NCBI RefSeq assembly: GCF_001417775.1
Contig: NZ_BBZJ01000025.1
Coordinates: 1 to 64,000 of the forward strand
From: Streptomyces sp. TP-A0356
Lineage (GTDB): Bacteria; Actinomycetota; Actinomycetes; Streptomycetales; Streptomycetaceae
Direction of reading: 5' to 3'
Length of the DNA: 64,000 nt
Positions 46,143 to 54,198 of the stretch are shown here, piece by piece. Within the stretch, counting starts at the first letter, position 1; each line of letters begins with the position of its first letter. Position numbers and translations under genes: made by a program. Under the pieces are notes generated by a model. The model ran no database searches. It was not told where the DNA came from and saw only the letters and a list, made by a program, of their open reading frames with translations.

Positions 46143-46200
46143 CAGAGCTCCGACAGGAGACCCCCGCGTCGACGGGCCGTCGCCCTGGGGGCCAGGACCG

Positions 46201-47619
46201 TCACTCCACCGACCCGAGCGGCGCTCCGGCCACGGCGGCCCGCCGCTCCGGCTCGGTCAGGGGAGGACCGTCCAGGAGCGGCTTCTTACGGCCCAGGTAC
46301 ACCAGGGCGACCATGTCGGGCATGAACAGCCGGGCGGGGGACGTCTCCATGCTCATCACATCGAGGAGCACCCGCAGGGCGCGGGGGTTTCGCGATCCGG
46401 CGTCGACGGCTCGGTCGACGAAGGCGGCCAGGATCCTCTCCAGCCGCGAGGGGGGCTGGTCACTGGCGCCCGGGTAGAACACGTCCTGGCCCACCGCCAG
46501 GCTCCAGGCGTTGTCGACGGGACGTGCAGCGGCCTTCTGGATGCTCCGAGCGAGGCCGCGAGCGCCGAGGTCCTGGCGGCGCAGAACACGGCGCAGTGCG
46601 ATGACGCTCTGAGCGGAGACGCTCAGCCCATGGCCGTAGACCGGGTTGTAACCGGCGACGGCGTCGCCGAGGACGGCGAAGCCCTCGGGCCAGCGGGCGG
46701 CTCTCTCGTAGTAGCGCCGCTTGTTGGCGGTGCTGCGGGTGGTGACGACGTCGGTCTCGGGTTCGGCGCCGGCGAGCAGTTCGCCGATGACGGGGTGGGG
46801 CAGTTCCCGGGCGAAGGCGAGGAAGGCGTCGTTGTCGGCGGTGGGCTGCCCGCCGCGCGTTCCCGCGAGTGTCACCAGCCAGCGGCCGCCTTCGATGGGG
46901 GCGATGATGCCCCCCTTGCCCGGGGCTTGCCGCGGGTCTGCCTGGACATTGACGATGGGGAACCCGTCCGCGGTGCTTCCGGGCGCACGGTAGGTCCGGC
47001 TGGCGTAGACGAGGCCGGCGTCGACCTTGCGTTCGAGGACCGGGGGAAGACCCAGGTCCCGCAGCCAGACGGGGGCCCGGCTGGCCCGTCCGCTCGCGTC
47101 GATGACCAGGTCGGCCGTGAGGGTGTCCTCGGAGTGCGCCGCACGTATGCGAACACCGCTCACCCGGTTGGCGCTGCCCTGCAGAGCGAGCAGTTCGGTC
47201 TGCGGACGCAGGGTGATGCGCCGATCCTCCAGGACTCTGGCCCGGATGACGGCGTCGAGCAGATCACGGCTGCACAGCAGGTTGGTGTGGTGGCTGTGGT
47301 TGAACCGGCGAAACCACTGACCCGAGGGGGCCTTGGAGACCAGGTCGGTCATGATGCGGGCCCTCCAGGCACCGCGCGCGACGAGTTGCTCCGTGATCCC
47401 GGGCAGCAGTTCCTCCAGGGCCTTCACACCGCCGGACCACAGGACATGGGCGTGACGGGCCTGCGGCAGGCCCTTGCGGGGTTCCGGACCGCTCGGCAGG
47501 AGGTCACGTTCGACGACCGTGACATCGGCGTGGTCGGCGAGCACGGCTGCCGCGAGCATGCCCGTCATGCCCCCTCCGATGACCACCGCGCTACGACGGG
47601 TGGCAGCTCTGTCAGACAT
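46201..47619 (-). CDS. FAD-dependent monooxygenase/epoxidase-like protein
   Basis: 472 residues; ATG at 47619, GGAAGGA upstream. The flavin fold has the N-terminal GGGMTGMLAAAVLADHADVT motif, the ARHAHVLWSGGVKALEELLPG block typical of epoxidase-like flavoproteins near polyether and terpene genes, a middle DLVIDASGRASRAP (the DG-type motif), and the late GFAVLGDAVAGYNPVYGHGL, which binds the FAD ribityl chain. The enzyme should use NAD(P)H and oxygen to hydroxylate or epoxidise a lipophilic substrate. It follows the polyprenyl synthase gene on the same strand with a 44-base gap, so a terpenoid substrate is a reasonable inference. Confidence 0.85.
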   Translation of the reverse strand: MSDRAATRRSAVVIGGGMTGMLAAAVLADHADVTVVERDLLPSGPEPRKGLPQARHAHVLWSGGVKALEELLPGITEQLVARGAWRARIMTDLVSKAPSGQWFRRFNHSHHTNLLCSRDLLDAVIRARVLEDRRITLRPQTELLALQGSANRVSGVRIRAAHSEDTLTADLVIDASGRASRAPVWLRDLGLPPVLERKVDAGLVYASRTYRAPGSTADGFPIVNVQADPRQAPGKGGIIAPIEGGRWLVTLAGTRGGQPTADNDAFLAFARELPHPVIGELLAGAEPETDVVTTRSTANKRRYYERAARWPEGFAVLGDAVAGYNPVYGHGLSVSAQSVIALRRVLRRQDLGARGLARSIQKAAARPVDNAWSLAVGQDVFYPGASDQPPSRLERILAAFVDRAVDAGSRNPRALRVLLDVMSMETSPARLFMPDMVALVYLGRKKPLLDGPPLTEPERRAAVAGAPLGSVE

Positions 47620-47663
47620 GGGCGGGCATCCTTCCGGGTGCGGGCAGGGGACACGACGGGCGG

Positions 47664-48638
47664 TCACACATGGACGGCCAGGAGCGGCGTGGACGTCTCG
47701 TCCACGAGCTGTCGCAGGAGGGAGAGGTAGGTCCCGTGGCCGCCGAGCTCGTCCAGGATGCGGTGAGCCTCGTCGCGGAACTGATGGAGGTCCTTCTCGT
47801 AGCGGGTCAGGACGTCGGGGTCGAGGAGGATGCCGATGAGGGCCGACCGCGCAGCGTCGGACGTGCGCGCGGTGGCGTGCAGGTCCAGTATTCGGCTCCT
47901 GGCCTCGGGCGGCGCCTCCTCCAGGGCGCAGACCAGCAAATAGGTCACCGTGCCGTTCAGCAGGTCCTCGTTACGGCCCGATGTGATGTCCTCCTGGTCG
48001 TTGAAGATCTGCCACAGAACACCGAAGACATAGCCGAACTCCCGCCACAGATCCCTCCGCTCGTCCGGCACCTCGGACAACGTCGCGGCCATCGCCGTGA
48101 TCATGCCGAAGGGGGCGCCGGACTTCCCCCTGTACGCCGCGAGGACCGAGTGCCGGGACACCCTCTCCAACTCGCCGCGCATATCGCCGAGTTGTCCTTC
48201 GGCGGCGACGATTCCGCAGTCCAGCACCTCGGCCGTCATCGCACCGCGGACCGGCTCTGGGACGCGGGGTGAGCAGAGGGCCCTGAGGGGAAGTACATGC
48301 CCGGTGACGATCGCTGCCAGCAGGGCCTCGTGCACACTCAGGCCGGCGGGCGAGTGCGCGCCGTGGCCGTCGGCCAGGTCGTCGAGATAGCAGGCCGAGG
48401 TCCACCACAGGACGTGGACGGCCGACAGCGGAAGAGCCGGCCCCGGGGAACCCGTCTCGACGCCGTGCACCAGCAGTGGCAGTACGGACAGCGGGTATTT
48501 CATCTGCTGATGTCGCAGAAGTTCGCCGACCGCGTCGCGGACGGAACGCGCCGAATCGTCCAGCGGTGCGAGAACGGCTTCCAGCTCCGCTTCGATGTCC
48601 GCGGAGAACGCGCGGTGGAGATCCAGGTACGACTTCAC
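47664..48638 (-). CDS. Polyprenyl (isoprenyl diphosphate) synthase family protein
   Basis: 324 residues; GTG at 48638, AGGGG upstream. An all-helical isoprenoid synthase. The first aspartate-rich motif is DDLAD (Asp86, Asp87, Asp90, in SACYLDDLADGHG) and the second is NDQED (213-217, in LWQIFNDQEDITSGRNEDL). KSGAPFGMITAMAA fits the substrate helix. The motifs support Mg-dependent prenyl diphosphate chemistry. The sequence is divergent from ordinary GGPP synthases, so chain length, or even a cyclase role, is open. Probably first gene of a two-gene unit with the FAD monooxygenase. Confidence 0.85.
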   Translation of the reverse strand: MKSYLDLHRAFSADIEAELEAVLAPLDDSARSVRDAVGELLRHQQMKYPLSVLPLLVHGVETGSPGPALPLSAVHVLWWTSACYLDDLADGHGAHSPAGLSVHEALLAAIVTGHVLPLRALCSPRVPEPVRGAMTAEVLDCGIVAAEGQLGDMRGELERVSRHSVLAAYRGKSGAPFGMITAMAATLSEVPDERRDLWREFGYVFGVLWQIFNDQEDITSGRNEDLLNGTVTYLLVCALEEAPPEARSRILDLHATARTSDAARSALIGILLDPDVLTRYEKDLHQFRDEAHRILDELGGHGTYLSLLRQLVDETSTPLLAVHV

Positions 48639-48853
48639 ACGACACCCCTATACGCCTACGGTCGGCACTGTTTCGGAGCCTCTGGGCGAGGCTGGGCCGG
48701 AGCGTGTTCCGCTCACGGCTGACTTCTTCTGGTCTCACCCTCTCCGCGAGCCACGGCCCGCAGCCGCGCGGCCCGCGGCGGGCATCCGCAGTGCGCTTCG
48801 CAGAAGGTCGGCCGGTCCTCGGCCCGACGGCTCCGCTGGTGGCAGTCGCTGTC

Positions 48854-50032
48854 TCACCTTGCCCGGGCCTGTCCTCGGACGGCCGCGACGACGGGTGACG
48901 TGCGCAGGGCCATGGACATCCGGACGAGGTCGCGGGGGCCTTCGTGCGGCGGCACGGGCGCGGCGGTGACCTCGGCCGCGCTGATGACCCGCCCTTCCGG
49001 GTCGGCGACCCTGGCCCGCACGGCCGCCGCGACCATCGCCGCGTCGGCCTCCGCCTGCGCCTGGACGGGGTCGGAGCCCGCCGCCACAGCGGCGTCGTGG
49101 GCGCGTGCGCGCACCCGGGGATCGAAGTAGGGGTACAGACTGAGCATGCCGTCGTGGATGTCGGACTCCCGCTGTGTGACCTGGAGTTCGACGGACGACC
49201 ACCAGGAGATGCGCACCGCGTGTCCCGTACGGCCGGACGCCGGCCTCAGTTCCCGCCACAGCGGTCCCAGCCGGCGGTAGGTCGACCACGTGGTCCAGCT
49301 GTCCCCGACGCGCTGGCAGGCCAGGGGGAGGCAGAAGCCGAGGGCGCTGATCAGCGCTCCGGTGGAGGCCAGCATGGGCGCGGCGTAGGTGCTCAGGCCA
49401 TCGAGGTTCCCGCCGCTCCAGCGGGCGATCACGGCCGTGAACTTCGTCGCCAGATACGCGAGGTCGAACATGTAGCCCATCACGATGATCAGCAGACCGG
49501 TGCGCAACCAGCCCCGCACCTGGAGGGCCCAGCGTCCGCACATGAGGTTCATCGCGACGCCCGCGACGGTGAGCGCCAGCAGATAGAGCACGATCATCTC
49601 GCGCATGTACGGCGTGCGGGCGTAGTACGTGTCGAAGTCGACCAGCCGCTCGGCCGGGGCGCTGCCGAGCGCGAACAGCGTGATCAGGGCGGCGATCACC
49701 ACCCCGTACCCGCCGGTGATCCGCCGCGTGGTGCGACGGGTCTCCTCGGCCGGGCCGCCGCGCCAGTTGACGACGAGCACCAGACAGGCAGCGCTGAACG
49801 CGCTCAGCAGGCAGTACACCAGCGGCGCCGAGACGTTGGTGATGCCCGTGATGTCGTTGACCTTCGCGATCGTCGGCGGCGCGGCGAAGAAGAACACCAG
49901 CCCGGCCAGCGCGAGCAGCGCGCACACCGACCGCAGCAGCGGGTCGCGCCATGACCGGCTGAGCGCGGGCGCCTTGACGGCGAGCGCCACCCCCATCGCG
50001 GCGGCCGGTACGTAGTAGCTGGAACCATCCAT
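48854..50032 (-). CDS. MAB_1171c-like (DUF6545) putative transporter/membrane protein
   Basis: 392 residues from the ATG at 50032; the upstream in-frame part belongs to another gene's shadow. Seven hydrophobic segments lie at about 5-20, 32-52, 64-88, 106-124, 143-165, 176-200 and 214-238. A cytoplasmic C-terminal half of 150 residues follows, with helices (YPYFDPRVRARAHDAAVAAG). This matches the family annotated MAB_1171c putative transporter. Such genes commonly stand beside an ImmA/IrrE-like and an XRE gene, as here. Its cargo, if any, is unknown; a membrane sensor is equally possible. Confidence 0.75.
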   Translation of the reverse strand: MDGSSYYVPAAAMGVALAVKAPALSRSWRDPLLRSVCALLALAGLVFFFAAPPTIAKVNDITGITNVSAPLVYCLLSAFSAACLVLVVNWRGGPAEETRRTTRRITGGYGVVIAALITLFALGSAPAERLVDFDTYYARTPYMREMIVLYLLALTVAGVAMNLMCGRWALQVRGWLRTGLLIIVMGYMFDLAYLATKFTAVIARWSGGNLDGLSTYAAPMLASTGALISALGFCLPLACQRVGDSWTTWSTYRRLGPLWRELRPASGRTGHAVRISWWSSVELQVTQRESDIHDGMLSLYPYFDPRVRARAHDAAVAAGSDPVQAQAEADAAMVAAAVRARVADPEGRVISAAEVTAAPVPPHEGPRDLVRMSMALRTSPVVAAVRGQARAR

Positions 50033-50052
50033 CGTGTCGGCGTCTTCGCCTC

Positions 50053-50601
50053 TCAGCCCTGTGGCCCGCGATACCCCAGCGAGGCCTCGATCCGGCCCGC
50101 CAGGTCGTCGCGCTTCACCGGCCCGCGCAGTGAGGAACCGGCCAGCCACGTACGGCACTTGCTGGCCAGCAGTAGTCCGAAGCTCTCGGCGTCCTTCTCG
50201 TCGGCGAGGTCGAAGTGTGTACGGGCGGCGACCCGGTGGACGGTCGCCTGCAGATAGGCGGTGTCGTTCAGAGAACGCGCCGCGACCGCCGCGCCCGCCA
50301 CATGGTGACCGTGGTGCCCGGCGTGCATGTGCCACAGCTCGTGACCCAGGATCACCAACTGGTGGTCGGGTGCGGTGCGTTCCTCCACGACGACGAGGTC
50401 CTGGTCGGCCATGTCGAGCCAGAGCCCGCTCGCCGTGCCGGGCGGGAAGGCGGCCACGCGGAACTGGACGGGGCGGCCACGGCGTCTGCTCATTGCCTCG
50501 CACAGCGCGGCGTACAGGTCGGCGGGCTCGGCCGGTGCCGAGAGCGAGAGCTCTGCGACCAACTCGCCGCACAGGCGGCGCATTTCCCTTCCCATGCCCA
50601 T
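50053..50601 (-). CDS. ImmA/IrrE-like metallopeptidase-fold protein (toxin-like)
   Basis: 182 residues from the ATG at 50601 with GGGGGAGA ahead. It contains HELWH (His87, Glu88, His91) in LVILGHELWHMHAGHH, the zinc-peptidase HExxH motif of the ImmA/IrrE group. FRVAAFPPGTASGLWLDMAD precedes it. Members either cleave a partner regulator or act as the toxin of an XRE-type pair. The gene lies 14 bases after the XRE gene and 20 bases before the membrane gene on the same strand, so the three form an operon. Confidence 0.8.
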   Translation of the reverse strand: MGMGREMRRLCGELVAELSLSAPAEPADLYAALCEAMSRRRGRPVQFRVAAFPPGTASGLWLDMADQDLVVVEERTAPDHQLVILGHELWHMHAGHHGHHVAGAAVAARSLNDTAYLQATVHRVAARTHFDLADEKDAESFGLLLASKCRTWLAGSSLRGPVKRDDLAGRIEASLGYRGPQG

Positions 50602-50615
50602 GATTCTCCCCCGGA

Positions 50616-51272
50616 TCAGGACTCGGGCCGCTTGACGCTCTCCAGGAGCATGTCCAGCCACTCCGCGACCTTGTCCCGGTGCTGGTCGGTGGGCAGCTGG
50701 GCCGCCCGCCAGGCGATACCGCGGACGCCGTGGTCCTGCAGAAGCCGCTCCAGAGGATCGTCGGCGCCTTCGGCCGCCTGGCGCTCCCGGTCCGCGAGTT
50801 GCTGGAGGAGCTCCTGTTCGCAGCGCTGGAGCGCGTTCGTGAGCGCCTCGGGGTCCTCGGCCGTCAGGAACCCGGCATGCACACGGAAGAACCGCTGTAT
50901 GGCGTCGCAGTGCTCCATGGTGGGGCGACGGTCGCCGTTGATGAGGGCACCCGCCTGCTGGCGCGACATGCCCGCGCCGTCGGCGATCTCCTGCTGCGTG
51001 TACTTGCGCCCGTTGGGTTTCAGCCGCGTGCGGCGCAAGAGGTCGAAGCGCTGCAGGAAGCGGGCCTGAAGATCCGGCTCCCCGGCGGGCACTCCGCTGA
51101 GCAGCGCCTTCACCACCGGCTCGGGGACGCCGGATTCGACCGACAGGCGTGAGACGTCGAAGATCTCCTCGTGCCGCACACCCAGCCGGTCGGCGAGGGC
51201 GGTGACACGGGCCACGACGGCCGGCAGCAGACCCGTCGCCGTGGCGCCCGGAACCTCGAAGCCATCCGTCAC
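50616..51272 (-). CDS. XRE-family helix-turn-helix regulator
   Basis: 218 residues; GTG at 51272 with GGAGA ahead. The HTH is central rather than N-terminal, residues about 83-130 (GRKYTQQEIADGAGMSRQQA followed by GALINGDRRPTMEHCDAIQRFF). The first 80 residues contain a helical part (FDVSRLSVESGVPEPVVKAL) that may be a second, degenerate HTH. It is first in a three-gene operon with the HExxH protein and the membrane protein. The palindrome at 51362-51383 is a strong candidate for its own operator. Confidence 0.82.
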   Translation of the reverse strand: MTDGFEVPGATATGLLPAVVARVTALADRLGVRHEEIFDVSRLSVESGVPEPVVKALLSGVPAGEPDLQARFLQRFDLLRRTRLKPNGRKYTQQEIADGAGMSRQQAGALINGDRRPTMEHCDAIQRFFRVHAGFLTAEDPEALTNALQRCEQELLQQLADRERQAAEGADDPLERLLQDHGVRGIAWRAAQLPTDQHRDKVAEWLDMLLESVKRPES

Positions 51273-51361
51273 CGACAGATCTCCTACGTCTCTCTCAGGT
51301 CGTTCACATAGTCGTCAGGAACCCTCCGGAGATTAGCCGTTCTCTCGAACTCACATCCAGG

Positions 51362-51383
51362 TCTCGCCACAACTGTGGCGAGA
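51362..51383. promoter_or_regulatory. Perfect 10-bp inverted repeat between XRE and MmyB-like genes
   Basis: TCTCGCCACA (51362-51371), AC, TGTGGCGAGA (51374-51383). It lies between the divergent XRE gene (start 51272) and the MmyB-like gene (start 51494). Perfect dyad symmetry over 22 bases suits an XRE homodimer site for both promoters. Confidence 0.7.
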
Positions 51384-51493
51384 TTCAGCCGTCAACCGGC
51401 GTTAAATGCCACGATAGTTGACACCGTCGGACTCGGCGCAGCAGGATCAGGGCGCCGCGTGAAGGCCGCAAGGGCAAGAGGGGTGACCTCCCG

Positions 51494-52162
51494 ATGGCGT
51501 TTCAGGCAGGAGGGCAGCGGTCGCAGCCGCGGCCCGTCCCCGAGAGTCCCGAAGCAAGGGCGTATCTGCAGGACTATGCCACGCTCCTCGATGCCGTCCC
51601 CTTCCCGTCCGTCGTCTTCGACCACCGCTGGGACGTCGTCCTGGCCAACACCGCCTTCGAGACGCTCTTCCGCGGGGTGGCGCCGCACCCGACGGCCATG
51701 CCGGGCGACAACTTCCTGCGGTTCGTCCTCTTCCACCCCGACGCGGACACGGTGCTCGGCGAGCACGAGTCGAGCTGGTGTCTGCCGATGCTGGCGCACT
51801 TCGCCGCGGCGGTGGAGCGGCACGGCCACGACCATGTGCTGCAGTCCATCCGCCGGGACATCGCCCAGGACCCGATCATGGATGCCGCCTACCGGCACGG
51901 CCTGCCGCACTGGATCCGCGCGGCCGGGCCGCACGCCGTGGAGCACGACGGGGCGGTGCGCCCGTTGCTGCACCCCGACCCGCGCTGGGGCACCGACTGC
52001 CGGGTGGTGGGGGAGACCCCCAAGACCCTCCAGGACATGGGGTACTCGCGGCTGACGTTGGTGCTGCGCGAGGCGCGCCGACCGGCCCCGGGCCCGCGCG
52101 CGGGACGCGGCCCCCGGCGCACGGTGAGCCACCTCAGCGTGGTGCCCGCCCCGCAGGACTGA
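51494..52162 (+). CDS. MmyB-like ligand-binding (PAS-like) protein without HTH
   Basis: 222 residues; ATG at 51494, GAGGGG upstream. The body matches the C-terminal MmyB-like ligand-binding domain of XRE-type regulators: LLDAVPFPSVVFDHRWDVVL, ANTAFETLFRGV, NFLRFVLFHPDADTVLGEHE and VGETPKTLQDMGYSRLTLVL. No helix-turn-helix precedes it; the first 25 residues are Gln/Pro/Arg-rich. It is probably a stand-alone sensor that could modulate the divergent XRE protein. Basic 25-residue tail. Followed by a terminator. Confidence 0.75.
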   Translation: MAFQAGGQRSQPRPVPESPEARAYLQDYATLLDAVPFPSVVFDHRWDVVLANTAFETLFRGVAPHPTAMPGDNFLRFVLFHPDADTVLGEHESSWCLPMLAHFAAAVERHGHDHVLQSIRRDIAQDPIMDAAYRHGLPHWIRAAGPHAVEHDGAVRPLLHPDPRWGTDCRVVGETPKTLQDMGYSRLTLVLREARRPAPGPRAGRGPRRTVSHLSVVPAPQD

Positions 52163-52182
52163 CTCGCCCCGGGGCCCCGGCT

Positions 52183-52207
52183 CCGTCGGCGTTCAGGTCG
52201 CCGACGG
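52183..52207. terminator. Hairpin between MmyB-like and GntR genes
   Basis: CCGTCGGCG (52183-52191), loop TTCAGGT, CGCCGACGG (52199-52207): a perfect 9-bp stem, extendable with GGGGCCCCGG flanks, between convergent stops. Confidence 0.65.
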
Positions 52208-52266
52208 CTCCGGGGCCCGCCTCGTCCCGGCGGCCACGACCCGGGCGGGCATAGTGCAAGGATCCC

Positions 52267-53001
52267 TTACAGGGCGAGGCGCAGCGCGATGAGCCGTGCC
52301 GTCGATTCCTGGACGCACCGCTCGGCCAGTTCCCTGGCCGAATCGTGGGCCCCGTCCTGCACGGCTGAGATCACGGAGCGATGACGGTCCGCCACCTCTT
52401 CGCGATAGGCGTCGTCCCCGAGCACGAGACACAGCAGTGCCCCGATCTCCGTCTGCAGCGCGACCTGCTCCCGGGTGAGCCGGGCGGACTGCGCGGCGGC
52501 GGCCAGTTCCACATGGAACCGGCCGTACACACGGCTGCGCGCCGCCGCGTCCTCGGCCGCCGTGAACTCGTCCAGGGTGCGGCGCAGCGGCTGGAGGTCG
52601 TCCGGCTCGGTGCGCTGGGCCGCGAGCCGGGCGGCGGCGCCGGAGACGGCCGCCCAGTGGTCGCCGAGGTCGCGCAGCTCCTCCGTGCCCCAGCCGGCCA
52701 GCCGCGCCTTGATCCGCTCCTCGGCCGGGTCCGCGGGCAGCGAGACGAAGCTGCCGCCGCCGCGCCCCCGCCGGGTGGTGACCAGGCCCTGCTGGCGCAG
52801 CGCCATCAGCGCCTCCCGCAGGGTCACGGTGGACACGCCGAGCTGTCCCGCCAGCTCGCTCTCGCCCGGCAGTTGTTCCCCGTCGGCGAGCAGCCCGAGC
52901 TCGATGGCGTCGCCGAGCCGGCGGACGACCGTCTCGACGCGCGCCCGGGTGTCCACGGGGGTGAACACGGCTCTCCGGGCCCCGCCGGCTCTGTTGTGCA
53001 T
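52267..53001 (-). CDS. GntR-family (FadR/FCD) transcriptional regulator
   Basis: 244 residues from the ATG at 53001; a GTG at 53013 is possible. The winged HTH reads GEQLPGESELAGQLGVSTVT with LREALMALRQQGLVTTRRGRG, and the FCD ligand domain follows (DLGDHWAAVSGAAARLA, RFHVELAAAAQSARL, RHRSVISAVQDGAHDSAREL, with metal-binding histidines). It is divergent from the polyamine-type ABC operon and probably represses it. Inverted repeats at 53031-53045 and 53079-53099 are candidate sites. Confidence 0.85.
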   Translation of the reverse strand: MHNRAGGARRAVFTPVDTRARVETVVRRLGDAIELGLLADGEQLPGESELAGQLGVSTVTLREALMALRQQGLVTTRRGRGGGSFVSLPADPAEERIKARLAGWGTEELRDLGDHWAAVSGAAARLAAQRTEPDDLQPLRRTLDEFTAAEDAAARSRVYGRFHVELAAAAQSARLTREQVALQTEIGALLCLVLGDDAYREEVADRHRSVISAVQDGAHDSARELAERCVQESTARLIALRLAL

Positions 53002-53030
53002 CACGGCCACCACCTTGTGCGTTGACTCAA

Positions 53031-53045
53031 CCTTTACCTTAAAGG
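53031..53045. promoter_or_regulatory. Inverted repeat CCTTTA-CCT-TAAAGG
   Basis: Perfect 6-bp arms with a 3-base centre, 30 bases upstream of the GntR start and about 75 bases before the ABC ATPase. GntR operators are commonly short palindromes of this kind. Confidence 0.5.
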
Positions 53046-53078
53046 GGTCTTGAGCTTTGAACTATGACTTCATATCTT

Positions 53079-53099
53079 TGCACTCAACGTAAGAGTGCA
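53079..53099. promoter_or_regulatory. Inverted repeat TGCACTC-N7-GAGTGCA
   Basis: Perfect 7-bp arms ending 18 bases before the ABC ATPase ATG. A second candidate GntR operator, or a leader hairpin in the mRNA. Confidence 0.5.
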
Positions 53100-53117
53100 C
53101 CAGAAAGGTTCCCGTCC

Positions 53118-54155
53118 ATGGAGGGAAGCGCCATCCGGCTGCGGGGGTTGCGGAAGGAGTTCGGTGGCACCACCGCCGTGGCCGGGGTCGACCTGGAGAT
53201 AGCCGACGGGGAGTTCTTCTCGATGCTCGGCCCGTCCGGCTCCGGCAAGACGACCGTCCTGCGTATGATCGCGGGCTTCGAGAGCCCCAGCTCGGGAACC
53301 GTCGAGCTGGCGGGCCAGGAGGTCACCGGGCTCGCGCCCTTCGAGCGCGATGTGCACACCGTCTTCCAGGACTACGCGCTCTTCCCGCACATGACCGTCG
53401 AGCAGAACGTCGCCTACGGCCTCAAGGTCCGCAAGGTGCCCAAGGCCGAACGGCTCCAGCGGGCCCGCAAGGCGCTCGCCGACGTACGCCTCGAAGGCTT
53501 CGGCAAGCGTCGTCCGAGCCAGCTGTCCGGCGGTCAGCGTCAGCGCGTCGCACTCGCCCGCGCGCTCGTCGGCCGCCCCCGTCTGCTGCTGCTGGACGAG
53601 CCGCTCGGCGCCCTCGACCTCAAGCTGCGGGAGCAGATGCAGGTCGAACTCAAGGCGCTCCAGCGCGAGGTCGGCATCACCTTCGTGTTCGTCACCCACG
53701 ACCAGGAGGAGGCCCTGACGATGAGCGACCGCATCGCCGTCTTCAACCAGGGCCGCATCGAACAGGTCGGCACGCCCGCCGAGATCTACGAGCGCCCCGC
53801 CACCGCGTTCGTCGCCTCCTTCGTCGGCACCTCGAACCTGCTCGACGGCGAGGCGGCCCGGAGGGTCGTCGGCACCCCGGGCACGTACAGCATCAGGCCC
53901 GAGAAGATCCGGGTCCTCAAGGAGTCCGCCATCGCGGACGAGCCGCAGCACTCCACCGCCACGGGCACCGTCGCCGAGGTGGTCTACCTGGGAGACGCCA
54001 CTCGTTTCCTCGTGGACCTCGACGCCGGCGGCCGTCTCACCGCGCTCCAGCAGAACCTGGAGACCTCCTCCGAGGACGTCGCCGCCTATCGCGGCACCCG
54101 GGTGCGGCTGCAGTGGCACCGCCGCCACACCGTCCAGGTCCCCGACGCCCGCTGA
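53118..54155 (+). CDS. potA: ABC transporter ATP-binding protein, polyamine (PotA) type
   Basis: 345 residues from the ATG at 53118 with AAAGG ahead. The nucleotide domain has Walker A GPSGSGKTT (38-46), Q-loop FQDYALFPHMTVEQNVAYGL, signature LSGGQRQRVALARAL, Walker B LLLLDEPLGALDLKLREQMQ and switch VTHDQEEALTMSDR. A C-terminal TOBE domain follows (SIRPEKIRVL, VYLGDATRFLVDL). It powers uptake of spermidine/putrescine-like compounds or other amines; the substrate is inferred from the partners. First of a four-gene operon. Confidence 0.9.
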   Translation: MEGSAIRLRGLRKEFGGTTAVAGVDLEIADGEFFSMLGPSGSGKTTVLRMIAGFESPSSGTVELAGQEVTGLAPFERDVHTVFQDYALFPHMTVEQNVAYGLKVRKVPKAERLQRARKALADVRLEGFGKRRPSQLSGGQRQRVALARALVGRPRLLLLDEPLGALDLKLREQMQVELKALQREVGITFVFVTHDQEEALTMSDRIAVFNQGRIEQVGTPAEIYERPATAFVASFVGTSNLLDGEAARRVVGTPGTYSIRPEKIRVLKESAIADEPQHSTATGTVAEVVYLGDATRFLVDLDAGGRLTALQQNLETSSEDVAAYRGTRVRLQWHRRHTVQVPDAR

Positions 54156-54198
54156 ACCCCCACGCCAGGCCCCTGTCACGTCACGTATGGAGAACGTC

